Source: Dioszegia crocea (Eukaryota; Basidiomycota; Tremellomycetes; Tremellales; Bulleribasidiaceae). Taken from it: DNA of 64,000 bases. Made by a program: the position numbers and the translations under genes. The first letter of the stretch is position 1. The number at the start of each line of letters is the position of its first letter. The stretch is taken from contig BCKK01000001.1 of assembly GCA_001600615.1 (NCBI GenBank), positions 1,279,082-1,343,081 of the forward strand. The letters run 5' to 3'. This document shows positions 9,447 through 21,746 of the stretch, in pieces. The notes under the pieces are model-generated. The model did not search any database, was not told the DNA's origin, and saw nothing but the letters and a program-made list of their open reading frames with translations.

Positions 9447-11469
9447 ATGCCAGCTTGTAAGTCGGCCCCGTCGCGTGCCCCGCCTACACAAGCTCATCAA
9501 CCTCCAGTATCTCCTCCCGCTTCTCAGCCTGCGAGCCGAATATCACCTCGACCGAAACCTCCAAAGGCACAGCCTAAGGCCAACAGCAATCCGTTTGCAT
9601 CTCTATCGCCTGACCTCCCCGAAAATATTCTGTCGGCAGGTAACATCACCCAAAACCTCACCTCAGAACCATCACCTACAAAACCGGGAAATATACGATA
9701 CTACACGCGCGAAACACTACTTGTCCTAGCCAAGAAATGCAAGAAGAGAGGATGGGAGGTCCCTGCGGATCTTGCGCCGTTTGAGTCTTGGTTTGGGTGA
9801 GTCTCAGTATGGATCAGCCGTAAATTGTGGCTGATGCGATGATTAGGAAAGTGTCGACGCCGACAAAGCCGGAAATGGTTGATCCAGCGATTGCATCTAT
9901 TGGTCAGCCAGGAGGGAACGGCAGGAGAGGACAGGGCGGTCCCGGGGGGAATACCAGCAGTGGGTCAAATGGCGGAGGAGGCGGTTTCGGAGAAGGGTTC
10001 GGGTTTGGCGGGGGGATAGGCGGGGGTGGAAGAGGGATTGGACGTGGTGGTGGTCGGAACATCGGGTAAGCACTTTGTTCTGCGGATCAAGAGAACTTGC
10101 TGATGGTCAGATTACGCCGACAGAACAATGACCCTGCGCCTGAGGGAACTCAGACGATACAGCAGCAAATGAACAAATTGGCGTCTAGATCCAATGGCCG
10201 AAATCAACCTGGGGATAATCCAAATCAGAATCACGGCCAAAACCAGAATCAGAACCAGAATCAGAACCGCCAAGGTGACCGCGGCCAATCATATCGGATG
10301 GAGAACAACGGCAATAACCGTAATGAGTGGAGACGAGGTAAATTGCATGAGGCTGATAGTCCGTGACCCCAGCTTACATTTGTAGACAACTACAATCACG
10401 CCGGATCTCGTATACACCACGACGACGAGGCTGAGCCAGCATGGATGGACGATGCTGCGCCCGAGCCCGAATCTACCTTCGACTTTGACCCCGCCATCAT
10501 TCATGCCGCCGACCCCCTTATCCACTTTATCCCCGGAGAAGACATGATTGCCAAGCACAAGCAGTCGATGAAGGAGCGGGATCTTGGTGGGCGATGGCGC
10601 TTCGACGCTACTATGCCTGATGCTGCGGCTCTCGACTCAAAGCCTAAGGTGTTCAACAATGCGGATTACCTACGGCCAAACAAGGTGATTCAGGAGGCTC
10701 CGGATGTCGTGGAGCTCGCACAACCCGAAGCACCCTCAACGGCGTTTGCGAGTCGGTTCCAGCGATTCTTTGCTGCTGAGACCCAACAACAGCAGCAGGC
10801 ACCGTCGCCCCCGCAGCAGCAAATCCACCAGCAGCAGCAACAATTACATCATCAACAGCAGCCTCGGCAAGAAGCTCCCCCTCCTCCTCCCCCTTCCGCG
10901 CCGCCACCCAAGCCTGACGACCACGCATCCAGACTTATGGGTCTGCTATCACTCGTGAGTTCCCTATACAGATACACAGTTGACAACAGTCTGAACAACC
11001 ATCCCGAGAATCCCCTCATCAATCGCACAATATGCCCCATCATCCCTCCCATCAAATGGGCCGGCCTATGATCTCCCCACCTCCCTTCCTCCCTCCGCCC
11101 ATGCATCATCCGCAGCAGTACGACCACAACACGCCGCACGCGCTTCTCCAGCAATTATACGCCGGCGGTCCAGGACCCAGACCTCAGCAACTCCCACCGC
11201 ACATGATGCTCCCTCCTCAGCCTCCAGCGGGCTACGGTGCGCCTCCACCACCCTCATACGGTCGTCCACCCTTCCCTCCGCAGTTCTACGGTCCCGGTCC
11301 ACCCCTCTATCCCCAACAACAGTCCCAGCAACACCAGCAGATCCCGCCCCCACACGTCCTCCACCCCCATCCTGGCCCGCCGGGCTTGCACAGGCCGCAG
11401 CCGCCAAGCGCAGATCGCAAACAAGACATTCTGAACACTCTATTCGCAGGGCTGGGGCCTGGTCGATGA
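9447..11469 (+). CDS. Putative eIF4E-binding protein (4E-T/eIF4ENIF1-like), Gln/Pro-rich
   Basis: At least five exons from ATG 9447 to TGA 11467-11469, about 580 residues. Residues 86-92 read YTRETLL, which fits the canonical eIF4E-binding pattern YxxxxL followed by a hydrophobic residue. Next come a Gly-rich RGG-like stretch, an Asn-Gln repeat near 10228-10270, a conserved-looking block (DPLIHFIPGEDMIAKHKQSM, then ERDLGGRWRFDA), SRFQRFFAAE, and long poly-Gln and poly-Pro segments. In animals 4E-T carries eIF4E to P-bodies and represses translation; its SRFxRWF-type block resembles SRFQRFF here. I infer a role as translational repressor or P-body scaffold. An optional 51-nt intron (9457-9507, a multiple of three) could remove residues 4-20 without shifting the frame. 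The family call is moderate. Confidence 0.55.
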
Positions 11470-11543
11470 GTTGTATGCGTATCCAAATGTACATATCTTT
11501 CAAACTCTCCGAAATGCTATAGGCACCAGAGTACAATCATGCA

Positions 11544-14500
11544 TCATCCCTGACCTGTATACCTCTTCTTCTTCCAGCTTCTCCATATTTGCGCCCAGAC
11601 GGCTGATTCTGCCTCGCCCGCAAGACCCTCCCCCAGGCCGTATGGTATCCCAGTACTATCAAACGCCTTGCCTGTAGCTGCGTCTGTAGACATGCACAGC
11701 TCAGCCAGACTAGGATCGACAATCCGGCGCGAGACGGCACTGATGTTGCGGATAGGGTCTGTGGCGCCTCGGGCATAAGCGATAAGTATGACCGGGACAT
11801 GTCGAGCCATGGCGCGAGTGAGGGTTTGACGCCGGTTGGAATTGTCGTCAAGTTTGCGCTTGGGCGCACCGCTACCGCCCGAAGCGCCGGCGCTGCGACC
11901 GAGAGAATCGAGAAATCGAGCTATCTTCTGAGCAAGCGCAGTGTCAACTCGGCCACGGAGGTAGGTGAATATAGAGCAGATGGCGGTGGTGATGGCGGAT
12001 GAAGTGTCCGGGAGGAGGTCGCTGCGTTGTTGGGAGAATGACGTTGCGGCGTCGAGAAGGGAACAGGCGATATCGGAGGGAGGGGATGAGAGGAAGATGC
12101 CGCTGAAAGTCACCCATGAATCGATAGCTTGACCGCTGTCGAAAAGGATGGCCTGTATAGTCAGCCCCACGTCTTCCGCAAGTGCAAAGTAATCACTTAC
12201 CCGATGCCGCCAAAGCGAACACAAGATTTCACTGCTCCCGCTGTTACCGTGGACAGCGGCCAGTATAGGTCCAAGATGACCTCTTACGACTTTACCGGAA
12301 CCTGCCATCAGCCACTGTGGACGGAGACGACTCACCTTCCCGTGTGGTGGAGATTAACAACGCCAATAGTCCGCCGTCAAGAGACGGGTGTCGAGCATTC
12401 TCCCAGAGCAAGCTGTAATCCGGCAAAGAGGCATTTTTAATGACAATCGACATGGCTTCGTCTATCAATAAGGCATGTGTCGTAGAACGAAGATATGAAT
12501 AGACTGCGATGAGAGGTGCGGTCGAATCTTTGCGCGCAGCGATGAGTCGGAGGGATAGTGCTGGGTCGAGGACATTAGGGGAGGACAGCAAAGACTGAAC
12601 AAGCTGATCAGGGAACGATGCAATTTCTAGCTTGTAAGTCATTGTATCGAACAGATCGGCGTCAAACACTCACTATTAGTCTCCCCTGCCCAAACTGCAA
12701 AAGAGTGCAGATTCAACCATAATCGCCCTTTGGCCTCCAAATCATCTCCTGATCTCTTCGCGAGGGATTTGCCCAAGACTTTAGAGCACACCGCTGATAT
12801 TTGAGACAAGTCCGTTTGAGCGGCGGCCGGTATACTGCCATTAGCAACGACAGGCTTATGACTCACGAGGCCCATTTCCGGGAGGTGAAAAGGCAGTTGA
12901 TTTCCATCATGGCAGAACAGAGATCCAGTTTGGGTTTTGTGGCCTGTGCTTGCTCTCGGATTTTCTGGACCAGCTCGAGGAGGACGTTGGGGATTTTAGA
13001 TCCAGGATTTCTGGGCTGGTCAGCCGGTCATCAAGTTCGCCAGGGGTGAACATACAGTAACAATCTGGTGACGATAACCCGACTCAACGATCTCCGATTT
13101 GTATCTATTACAGATGCCAATACTACACCAGCGGGAAAAGTCTGTCCGTCAGTCCAGTCCTCCTGTTCAGGCGAGAAGTGCACTCACGCTCAGTGCGTCA
13201 ACATTGGCTTGTTCTAACCACATCCGAACCGTTTCAACAGGATGCGTCAGGCTCCCAGCCTTCTCAACGTGCTTGACTGCCAGTTCGGCCGTTTGAAGCC
13301 CGTACGGCACTGCAAAACCGATACTGGGGTCGCTCATTTCGGAATGGAGGATCAGTCGGAGGAGGATTGACGATGTACGGGGTAGTTCCCAGAATGATGT
13401 TGAGGTCCATAGATATCGAGAAGGGGAGATATGGGAGATCATCGCTTTGCCGAGGGTTTCGAGTTGTTCATCCGTTGCACGAGATCTAGACGGTCAACTG
13501 GCTGCACGATTGAGAGCAAGGAGGACATACTCTAGACGCCGCATGACGGAAGGAGTGAAAAGAGCCCAATACGCTAACGAAGATGTCCCAGAGAGTCGAA
13601 TAAGCAGCTGATCGATCACGCTAGAGTCGGAAAGGGTCTCTGTTGGCACAGACACCAAAAATCGACACTGTAGAGTCAGCTATAGTCGGGACTGGGAGCT
13701 CAAAATACTTACCACTGCGATATCGAGATTTTCAGTCGCCGTACGATCCTCAATCACCCCCTTTAAGGCTCGAATGATCTCCTCGTCGACTCCACCCTTA
13801 AGAGCAGATTGGACCGTCAAGACAGCCGACAGCTTCGAATCTCCAGCACCACCCTTTGACTTTCCCTTCGATTTCGCCTTTGCCTTCGCTGGTATATCCT
13901 CCGTACGAACGACCCACGTTTCTCTCAATTGCAGCAGAATCTCCTCGGGGCAGCCTGCAACCACCAGAGCTGCTAGCAGGTTGGCGTAGGTGATCAACGA
14001 ATCCTCCGAGGGCCGGGATAGCATTTCCTCTGATGTTCGAACTAGAACTCGCCAGCAGGTAAGTGTTTCGCCGGAGTGGGTGATGAGGTCGGTAATTGCA
14101 GCTAAGAGCGAGCTGGAGATGGTGCTGCCTGTTGATGACGCAGCGTCGTTTGAGCTTGGTGCGGAAATGCAGCGGCAAAGGAGCTCGATGTATGCGACAG
14201 GTGCCCGTATGAGCCTGTGGTGGTGCAAGACTGCTAGAAGAAGATCGGCGCCCTCAGCAGAGTCGATGAATGCCGACTATACGATGAGCTCACGATGTTA
14301 CCTACCCAAGGTATGAAGACTCACCTGCAGAGCTAATTGAACGACCGAGTCCGAGATCCCCGCCGCTGAATAATCCAGAACAGACAAACAACCCAGCACC
14401 TTCAGGCACACTCTCACAGCGGCTTCGTCTCCCGATGCCAACACCGCTCTCGCGCCTCTTGAAGCCTCTGCGACCAACGCCCTCCATCGCTCTACACCCT

Positions 14501-15604
14501 CAACACGGACGTCCAGTCGCCGTATCTCGTCCCAGCACCCAAATCGCGCTTCCCATACTGCCCCAGCGCCAGAACCACCGAGTAACGCCACACCATCGAG
14601 ATAGGCCATTGCCTGGCTGAAATCGCGGTACAGCGCCTCGTGCAGTGATTGAGCGATATGCGTTTCATAAGCGACTTTACTCGAGGTTGGCTGTGTGAAG
14701 ATGGAGTATCTCAGGCGCGAGCGCGTTGAGGCTAGGAAACGGAGAAGGAGGGGGAGGAGGTGGGCGATTGGGGCGTGTTGTGAAGAGAGCGTGGGGACGA
14801 GGAATTGGTCCAAGCTGTCCGAAGGGAGAGAGCGGAGAACCTCGGCGAACGATGTAATCAGGTGTTCGGCTAGTAGGGGTTGATGTGAGAGTATAATAGC
14901 GAGTTGAGGTATGGCTTTGACCAGAATTGCAGTGGACTGGATGTCAGCTCTCCCTAGTACAACCGACTCACGCTAGATTCCGCCTGAACAATATCTGTAC
15001 TCTCCATGATGTGTTGAAAGATCGCATCGCTCAGATCCTTCACAGATTGCACCTCCCCATCTCCCACAAGCTTGTCCATGACTCCCGCACCCGCAAGCCA
15101 AGCCACCATCCCAGTCCATAGCTCCACCCAACGAGCATACGTCGAAGTTTGGACATGAGAGGCTATCATGCCTGTCAATGACGCCACAGGAGCTGCCGAT
15201 ACCGTCGCTCCGTGTTTTTCGAGCTCTACAACACATCTGACCAGCACAGCAAAGGGAGGAGAGCCAGATGATCCGTTGACAGTTGCGAACAAGGCGTGAT
15301 ATTCCGGTTGTATGATGCTTGGTGCGGCCGAGCTGGAACATTAGCTTGATCGCCAGGGAGCTCACCTCTTGCTAGGCACGAGCCATTCGTCTAGTATCCA
15401 CTGTCGGACAAGCTCTGCGGCTCGAGGAATTTTGGTCTCCAGAACCGCCTGCCTGGCTGTTGAGATCCGCTCGGCATGGCTCGACTGAGCAGATTTGAGC
15501 GACCGCAGTAGCGTCGTTGCTGATGCAGAGGCTTCGTTTGTCTCAGGAACAGATTTGGAAGAGGATGCTATCCTACTGGAGCTTGCCTCGGTAGCGTTGA
15601 CCAT
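11544..15604 (-). CDS. Large helical protein, Urb2/Npa2-like ribosome biogenesis factor
   Basis: A multi-exon gene on the minus strand from ATG 15604 to the stop at 11544, roughly 1,150 residues. It is Leu/Ala/Ser-rich and mostly alpha-helical, as in armadillo-like repeat proteins. The start (TTLLRSLKSAQ... ARQAVLETKIPRAAELVRQW) and the end (AYARGATDP..., YGLGEGLAGEAESAVWAQIW) resemble the ends of fungal Urb2/Npa2. That nucleolar protein works with Rsa3, Dbp6, Npa1 and Nop8 in early 60S assembly. If correct, the window holds two partners of that complex (this gene and the Dbp6-like helicase about 5.5 kb away). The gene is convergent with the 4E-T-like gene (74-bp gap). Individual exon borders were followed only in part. 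It could also be another nucleolar HEAT-repeat protein. Confidence 0.55.
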
Positions 15605-15856
15605 GCTGGTCAATCTGATGTTGGGGATTGTAAGTGAGTGATAAATTTAGGTGCACACTTAAAATGGACGTTTCAAAAATCCACAACCTACACTGAAGTT
15701 TACGTAACGCAGCTCGACCGCTTCCAGACTCTGGCAAGTCTTGAGCCCAACACGATGAGGGTGCAGCCCAGTTTCGCATATAGTGTACAATATTGGCGTG
15801 AAGATAGCGCAGGCACCCTAATACAAGACACTCCCCCATGTTCCACCTCGAATCAA

Positions 15857-17534
15857 TCATCGCCGCCTCGTGGTGCTCGTAGCTGTAGAGGTGACAGACT
15901 CGGATCGTGTCGGCTACTCCATCAGCTCTACTCCTCTACGATCTGCTGTACTCACTCTTCGGGGAATGGGCGGTATGAAGCCTGATGACTGAGCTCTCAA
16001 AGTCCGCACCTCCTGCTCGACCCTATCCACCTGCCGCTTCATCTCAATCAAGCCTCCAGCAGCCTGTAACAGCGCGTCGAAAATCTCGATATTTTCCCGA
16101 GTAGGCATGACGAGTTTCTGAGCGCTGATTCCCAGTTCGGTGAGGAGCTCGGTGATGCGGATGGCCGCGTTGGATTTTGGGGCGGGAAGTTTGGTGGAGC
16201 GAAGGAAGGCGGGGATGTGAGCAGGGTGTCGGCCCATGCCGTAAGACGCCCCTTCGCCAGCTTGGACTGATCGATGGATGCAGTGCGCGGCATCTGCAGA
16301 AATCAGCTTCGTGTGGCATTAGGTCGCAAGGGTGCTTTACCGAACGCTGCCGATTCTCTCGCCTTTTTAGGCATAGCAGATACAGTCGAAGGCGTAGCGC
16401 TAGCCTCGTTGTCCTCGAGTCGCTTCCGCTTTTTATTCTAGATGATCAGCGCTGCGACGCATAAGTATTGGATAGATGACGCACTCTGTCAACCCCAACA
16501 ACACCCTCGCTATTTGCCTGATCGAGATTGACGATCCCACTATCCAGTCCCATGATTGACCTGAGCAACGCGTCTCGATCGCCTCGGTACCGCTTTTCGT
16601 TCTGCTCAATCCGCTTCACCTCGAGGTACAGTGCCTCCTCCTCTGATATCTCCGCAGCGGTTAGATGGAAGAGCTCTGAGGCGTATTGCTTTCGCTTGAT
16701 TTCCCGTGCTGATTCCGTCAGCCTGGAACTCAGCGATAAAAGCTTACTCTTGTCGAAGGTGTAGGCTGCAAGGAGCTGCTGTTGAGCGGCAGGATCTAAG
16801 GCCGTACGGGTCCGGATGAGACGACGGCAGATTGTGTAGTATCTTTCTTTGACTTCCTGGTATGATCAGCCACATACCACCAAAGAACGCCAAGTGCTCA
16901 CCTCTACGGACCTCCGCCGCGTTACTTCTGGGTTGGCAGGATCCACATATGCGTAACGATCCGCAGAGACCACAAAACGCAGATCATACTCCTGCAGTAA
17001 AGCAAAGAGATACGAAGTCTCTTCTTGTGTCCATTCGGAATCCTTCAAGTGAGAATCGTACTCCATCTGACTGAATTGCATGACCGAAGGTCCCGCCGAG
17101 TTGAAAGATGCAAAGTACTCCTCTGTTCGTCAGTATTCTTCGGAATTTTGACGCACCTCTTGGTGGAGCAGGCTCATCGCCCACGATTTTTCGCCAGTGA
17201 TGCAAAGGCGTCGGCCCTTCTCCCAGTCGTGGATCAAAACTTGACCATTCCCTATTTCTCAGCTCTGCATTTTGCGCCCAAACAAACACCGTGAGACTTA
17301 CCATCTAGTCTTCAATGACGATGTTGGGCGTGACTTGTACCTCTGAGCGGCAGATACAGGGTAGGCAGGCGTGACGGAAGACACATTGTTGCCCATCAAC
17401 GCAAACACTTCGCGAGAGATGCCCTCGGGTCTCTTGACCTGTTGTGAGGCTTTCCGGATCGCTGCTGCGGGAGCTCCCGAGCTTGGACCTCCTTGAGGTA
17501 GCTCTAGGATCGAGCGGACGTCACTGGATGACAT
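15857..17534 (-). CDS. SWC4: SWR1/NuA4 subunit Swc4 (DMAP1/Eaf2 homologue)
   Basis: A multi-exon gene on the minus strand starting at ATG 17534. The N-terminus reads MSSSDVRSILELPQGGP and continues with RPEGISREVFALMGNN, the Swc4/DMAP1 opening. The SANT/Myb-like domain follows: SVMQFSQMEYDSHLKDSEWT, QEETSYLFALLQEYDLRFVV and SADRYAY. The DMAP1-specific C-terminal part has LVMPTRENIEIFDALLQAAG and EMKRQVDRVEQEVRTLRAQ. Swc4 is shared by the histone-exchange complex SWR1 (H2A.Z) and the acetyltransferase NuA4. The 3' end is ambiguous. Reading straight through stops at 15914; using the donor GTGAGT just after IPPIPRR with an acceptor downstream gives a Ser/Thr/Arg tail and a stop at 15859-15857, which I prefer. 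It is divergent from NAA10, with 163 bp between start codons. Confidence 0.85.
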
Positions 17535-17697
17535 TTTGAGATGGGTAGATGAAGTCAAAAACGAACATGGCTTTCAAGGGCAGCTTCAGCAACATCCACC
17601 CACGCCACGTGGCATCCTCCGCACCGAGCTTAAGGCAAGCTCAAGGAGCTGAAATAGTGCATTTCTCTACCATAATACTAGCAACACCCAGGGCAAT

Positions 17698-18426
17698 ATG
17701 GATATCAGGCAAGCGACCGTGAGCTGATATATACCGTGGCGATGATCGGGCTGACAATTTCCAGATAGCAGATCTACTAGGTATGCAGAATGCGAACCTT
17801 CTCAATCTCCCCGAAAATTACACCTTCAAATACTGTGCGTCCCTTGTGCTGTTGTGATTAGCTGGGGCTGACGTTATTATAGACCTCTACCACGCTCTAG
17901 CATGGCCTGAATTATCATATGTTGCCGTTGACCCTCGAGGACGGATAGTAGGGTATATCTTGTCGAAAATGTACGTTTCTCCATGGCCCTCACGCTCGTC
18001 CCTTCAATCACCGTCGTATGACTGACAATGCGCAGGGAAGAGGAGCCTACTGGAGAGCCACACGGTCATGTCACCTCGATATCAGTTATAAGACCGTACA
18101 GACGTTTAGGATTGGCAAATCGATTGATGCGTCAAGCTCGTGAGTGCTTCGCATTGCCTGTCGTCCCCAAGCCGACCACCTAGAACAAGCAATGGTGTCG
18201 CATTACGGAGCTGCTCAGATCACTCTACATGTCCGAAAGTCCAACCGTGCGGCTATATCGCTCTACAGAGATACGCTAGGGTTCGAAGTGCATGAGGTGC
18301 AGGCGTCATACTGTGAGCTATGTCTGTACTGCAACGATATGGAGTGAAGCTGACCCAGACTCAGATGCCGATGGAGAGGACGCCTATGGTATGCGATTCG
18401 ACTTCAAGAAGGAGACACCAGCATGA
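17698..18426 (+). CDS. NAA10: N-terminal acetyltransferase NatA catalytic subunit (Naa10/Ard1)
   Basis: Six short exons from ATG 17698 to TGA 18424-18426 give about 160 residues. The start is [20 protein letters not shown], then [39 protein letters not shown], the acetyl-CoA loop [13 protein letters not shown], and [20 protein letters not shown]. These match Ard1/Naa10 almost block by block. The GNAT enzyme acetylates nascent N-termini (Ser, Ala, Thr, Gly) at the ribosome with Naa15. The intron at KY|YLYH is bridged by a split Tyr codon. The protein ends soon after the GNAT fold (FDFKKETPA), without the acidic C-terminal tail of animal Naa10. Neighbours: divergent SWC4, convergent GT18 gene 87 bp downstream. 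Confidence 0.93.
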
Positions 18427-18513
18427 GATTGTCGTAAAGGCGGAATGGGGGATGTTGTTTGAGGATCTATTCATATTAATCAACCCACAATTTCCAGATG
18501 TTCCCAGATGCTC

Positions 18514-20247
18514 TCAATACTGATCCAAGATATCCTTGATCTTTTCTCCCTCCGTCTGCCAATCCCACTCCACAAGTTCTCCAACGCGATGCGACACGGC
18601 GTCGAATGTCATTTCTTCAGGGATGTAGGATTTGATGGGGGTTTCTGAAGCAGCCAGCATCGCCTTCTGTAGACCATCGTGATCATGGGCTCGGACGGTG
18701 TAGACGTAAGGTCTGTGACACATCAGCAATGAAGACAGAGTAAGATCCGATACTTACGGTTCGAGGTCTATCATATGGCCATGTTGCAATTTCCAGCTCG
18801 TACGGTTGTTCGGATCATCCTTGTCCCAACTGAGTATGGGATTTATGAACTAGAATGTCAGGAAGGGGACAATAGCAGCGCGGATTGACTTACCGGTACA
18901 CCCAGACACAACCCATCCCAGGGACTTGGACTGATGAAAGGTCGCCCGGCACCGACTAGCACGAAGCTTTCCGATAGCCTGTTCTTGAAACCGTTCTTGT
19001 CCAGCTGACCCAGATTCTGGATGCCATTCTCCTGCACAAGCTCTGCGGCGACCGGGTCGTCATTGTCGGCTAACCCCACGGCGAATTGAATGTCCATTGC
19101 TTTCGCGATTTGGGCCAGATCAGGGAGGGACCAAGGGAATGAGGGATTCGTCGGCGATAGATAAGATGATTTCTTGGCCATGAGATATGCTCGAGTGGTC
19201 TTGTGGCGATAAGAGGGCTCGCCATTCCCCCGGCACAGAGGCTCGATGGAGTATGGCAGGGAAAAATGGGTTGTCGCAGCTGAAGGTGCGGGAGAGAGGG
19301 TAAAGCGCTCCCCCAATGGGTGTTCGGGTATGTACCAAGCTGGTCCAAAATCTGTATCATTCCTTCTTGTCAGTATTACCTTAGGAGTCAACTCACGTAT
19401 CCCAGAAATTGAAGCCGATCACTCTCCATCCCTCCACACCATCCGGATTCGACTTGGTCCTCAGACATGTGTCTCTCTGTTCGCCAAAACAAACCACCAC
19501 CTGCTCCGGGTCTGCCAACACCAGCCTGACCTGTCCAGGATACTGATGGTATAGCTCCATCGTCTTTCGCATGTCATGATTCCACCAGCCCTGGGAGCTG
19601 AACATGTAAGAGTATCCCCAGCGGTTCAGAGCGGTCATGACGGACTGCGCCCAAACAGCCTCTCCGAAGGTCGCCCCAGCATATGCTTCTGCGAAATACA
19701 GTGATGAGACAATGATTATCGTAGTGGCGTTGAGACCACAGCCGGCAGCATCGTACGCTGACTCGGGTTGAAGGTTGATGGCTGAGTCGGGAAGTGAGGT
19801 GTTACGCAGAAGGCCAAGAGCGGCACAGCGGTCAAGCTGTTTAGCTATAGCCAGGTTGTGATCCCAGATTTTGCCGGTTTTGAAGTAACCCGCATCCAGC
19901 TCTTCGCGGGAGGGAAGATGCTCTCCACGCCAGGAGCGAATGCCGGCGAGGGTGAGTGCGAGCAATACGCAGAGCGTCAGACCAAGGACGAGGCGAGAGC
20001 GGGAGACGGGCAAGTGAGCTGACAAGCATCGTCGACGAAGGCTGGAGTATTAGCAAGTGTTTATGAGAGTTGGGCATCACTCTTGCGAGCAGCAGCCACA
20101 AGATTGCCTTCATAGCAACACGGTGACTCACTCAATGGGTCTGCTCTTCGGGAGCCTCTGTGGGACATCGCCCAACTCATCTAGCTCCGTCTCCAAAGGC
20201 TGGTACCCTTTTTGCGCAGCTGCCGAGGCGCGAGACGCCCACAGCAT
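18514..20247 (-). CDS. Family 18 glycosyltransferase (MGAT5-like), type II membrane protein
   Basis: A multi-exon gene on the minus strand. The first coding exon (20247-20132) encodes a short cytosolic tail (MLWASRASAAAQKGYQPLE...). After a 90-nt intron comes a hydrophobic signal anchor (LVLGLTLCVLLALTLAG), then a long lumenal domain. Near the C-terminus are LSESFVLVGAGRPFISPSPW-DGLCLGVPFINPILSW and WKLQHGHMIDLEPPYVYTVR, which match the catalytic region of GT18 enzymes. In animals these add beta-1,6-linked GlcNAc to N-glycan mannose. Related proteins occur in basidiomycetes, where the substrate is not well established. There is no ATG in frame near the anchor, so the upstream exon is needed for the start. 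It is convergent with NAA10. Confidence 0.72.
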
Positions 20248-20478
20248 TAGGGGTGGCGATCTGTGCTCACTCCCGTCACTGCGAGTAATAGGCAGTGATG
20301 AATGGATGAGGGTACAGTTGTGAGTCGTCGCATACCGGCCCTCCTTGGCATGCATATGGCACGCGTGAAATTTGGCGTGTAAACAAGCGCACGGGAGATG
20401 GGCCTTATCAAGACCACCCCTATATGCTACATCTCTTCGATACATCACCCAGACCACTCCAAACAGCTGATCATCAGC

Positions 20479-21460
20479 ATGTCGGAGTACCCAGCTCCCA
20501 TATATATCAGCTTACAGGCCCAATGCAATGGCATGAACTTCGCTGGGTCGGTATATCTCTACGTGAGCCAAAATTCTCACGCGTCGCTTCCTATATAGAT
20601 GAACTAATGACCTCAGCCAACGGTCCCAGTCACAGCTGCCGATCACCCTCCGCCTAGTGATACTGCTCTGGACATGTTTGCCATCACTGGGATGCAATTT
20701 GGGCAGGAACAAGGGCAGCCTGCCAATGGGCATATGGCAGTGAGTCCTTGCTCTGTCCTGATTCCCGGACCCGCCAAGCTGAGACGTATAGCCTATGAAC
20801 TCCGGTTCAAACCTTGCACTCACGACTGCCCGACGGGGATCTGATCAACAAGCCAAGGCGTCAAACAGTCGTCAGCCTCAGCCGAGGAAGGCTCCAGTCA
20901 GGAAGAGGAAAGCCGTGGCGGGGCCCAGTGGTGACCCTATTCCCGTTGCGCCAGCTCAGATAAGTCCTCCAGCTGTGTAGGATAATTCCATATGCTGACT
21001 TGCATACAGGTCGACTGCTCCGGAAGGTACAGCAGCTCCCGCGGAATCTTCATCCATGGCCGAAGCACGCGCGACAAGCGAGAAGCAACAGGACTCGGAT
21101 GGTCCTGTCACGGAAGAAAGGGCGCGAGAAAAAGCGCGTCTTCGCAAGCGATCGCAGCGAGCTAGGGAGAGAGAACGCTCTGAAGCAGACGCGCTTGAGC
21201 TGATCAGGCTGGAGGTGGAGGAAAGGGCGCGAGCGGCAAAGATGGTACCTGCAGTAGATGATGAGACGGCTACGGCGGAGAAGCGCGAAAAGGCGAGGGA
21301 ACGCAAGAGGATGCAGAGGGAGAGAGACAGGGAGAAGAAGGAGCATGATAGTAGGAAGGCGGAAGAGGAAAGACTGGGGATGATATTGGGCGGTGGAATG
21401 GGTGGGATGCCCATGTCGGATTCTCAGAGTTACCTCCCCCGAGAAGGCGGAGCAACATAG
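20479..21460 (+). CDS. Hypothetical charged protein with duplicated basic Arg/Lys/Gln motif
   Basis: Four exons starting at ATG 20479 and ending at 21460, about 260 residues. I do not recognise the family. The N-terminal part is ordinary in composition; a Lys/Arg patch (RKAPVRKRKAVAG) follows. The C-terminal 130 residues are strongly helical and charged. They contain two similar basic motifs, REKARLRKRSQRARERER and REKARERKRMQRERDREKK, about 45 residues apart, and end in a Gly/Met-rich tail. The basic motifs look like the DNA-contacting half of a bZIP protein, but no clear leucine heptad follows. A nucleic-acid-binding nuclear protein is a reasonable guess only. It is divergent from the GT18 gene (231 bp). 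Confidence 0.55.
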
Positions 21461-21746
21461 CTCGCAGAATGCATGTAGAGGCGGGATTCGTTTTCTGTGT
21501 TCATTTTGTAAGACCTTCGAGGCGATAGAGCACAGGGCAGATGCAGAGTGATGTGATTTGATATACCTGAGGCCAGGCCTGGAATCTCATGTCACAAAAT
21601 CAGCTGTCGGGTATGATGATTCCAAAACGTCCGGCGGTGCTGAGACCCACCACCGTCCATCAACCTTTGCCTCTCCACCTTTCCCTGCAAACCATAGTCT
21701 AAACGCAGCGATAATCACCATCCCGGCTTGCGGATACTGCTGCAAC

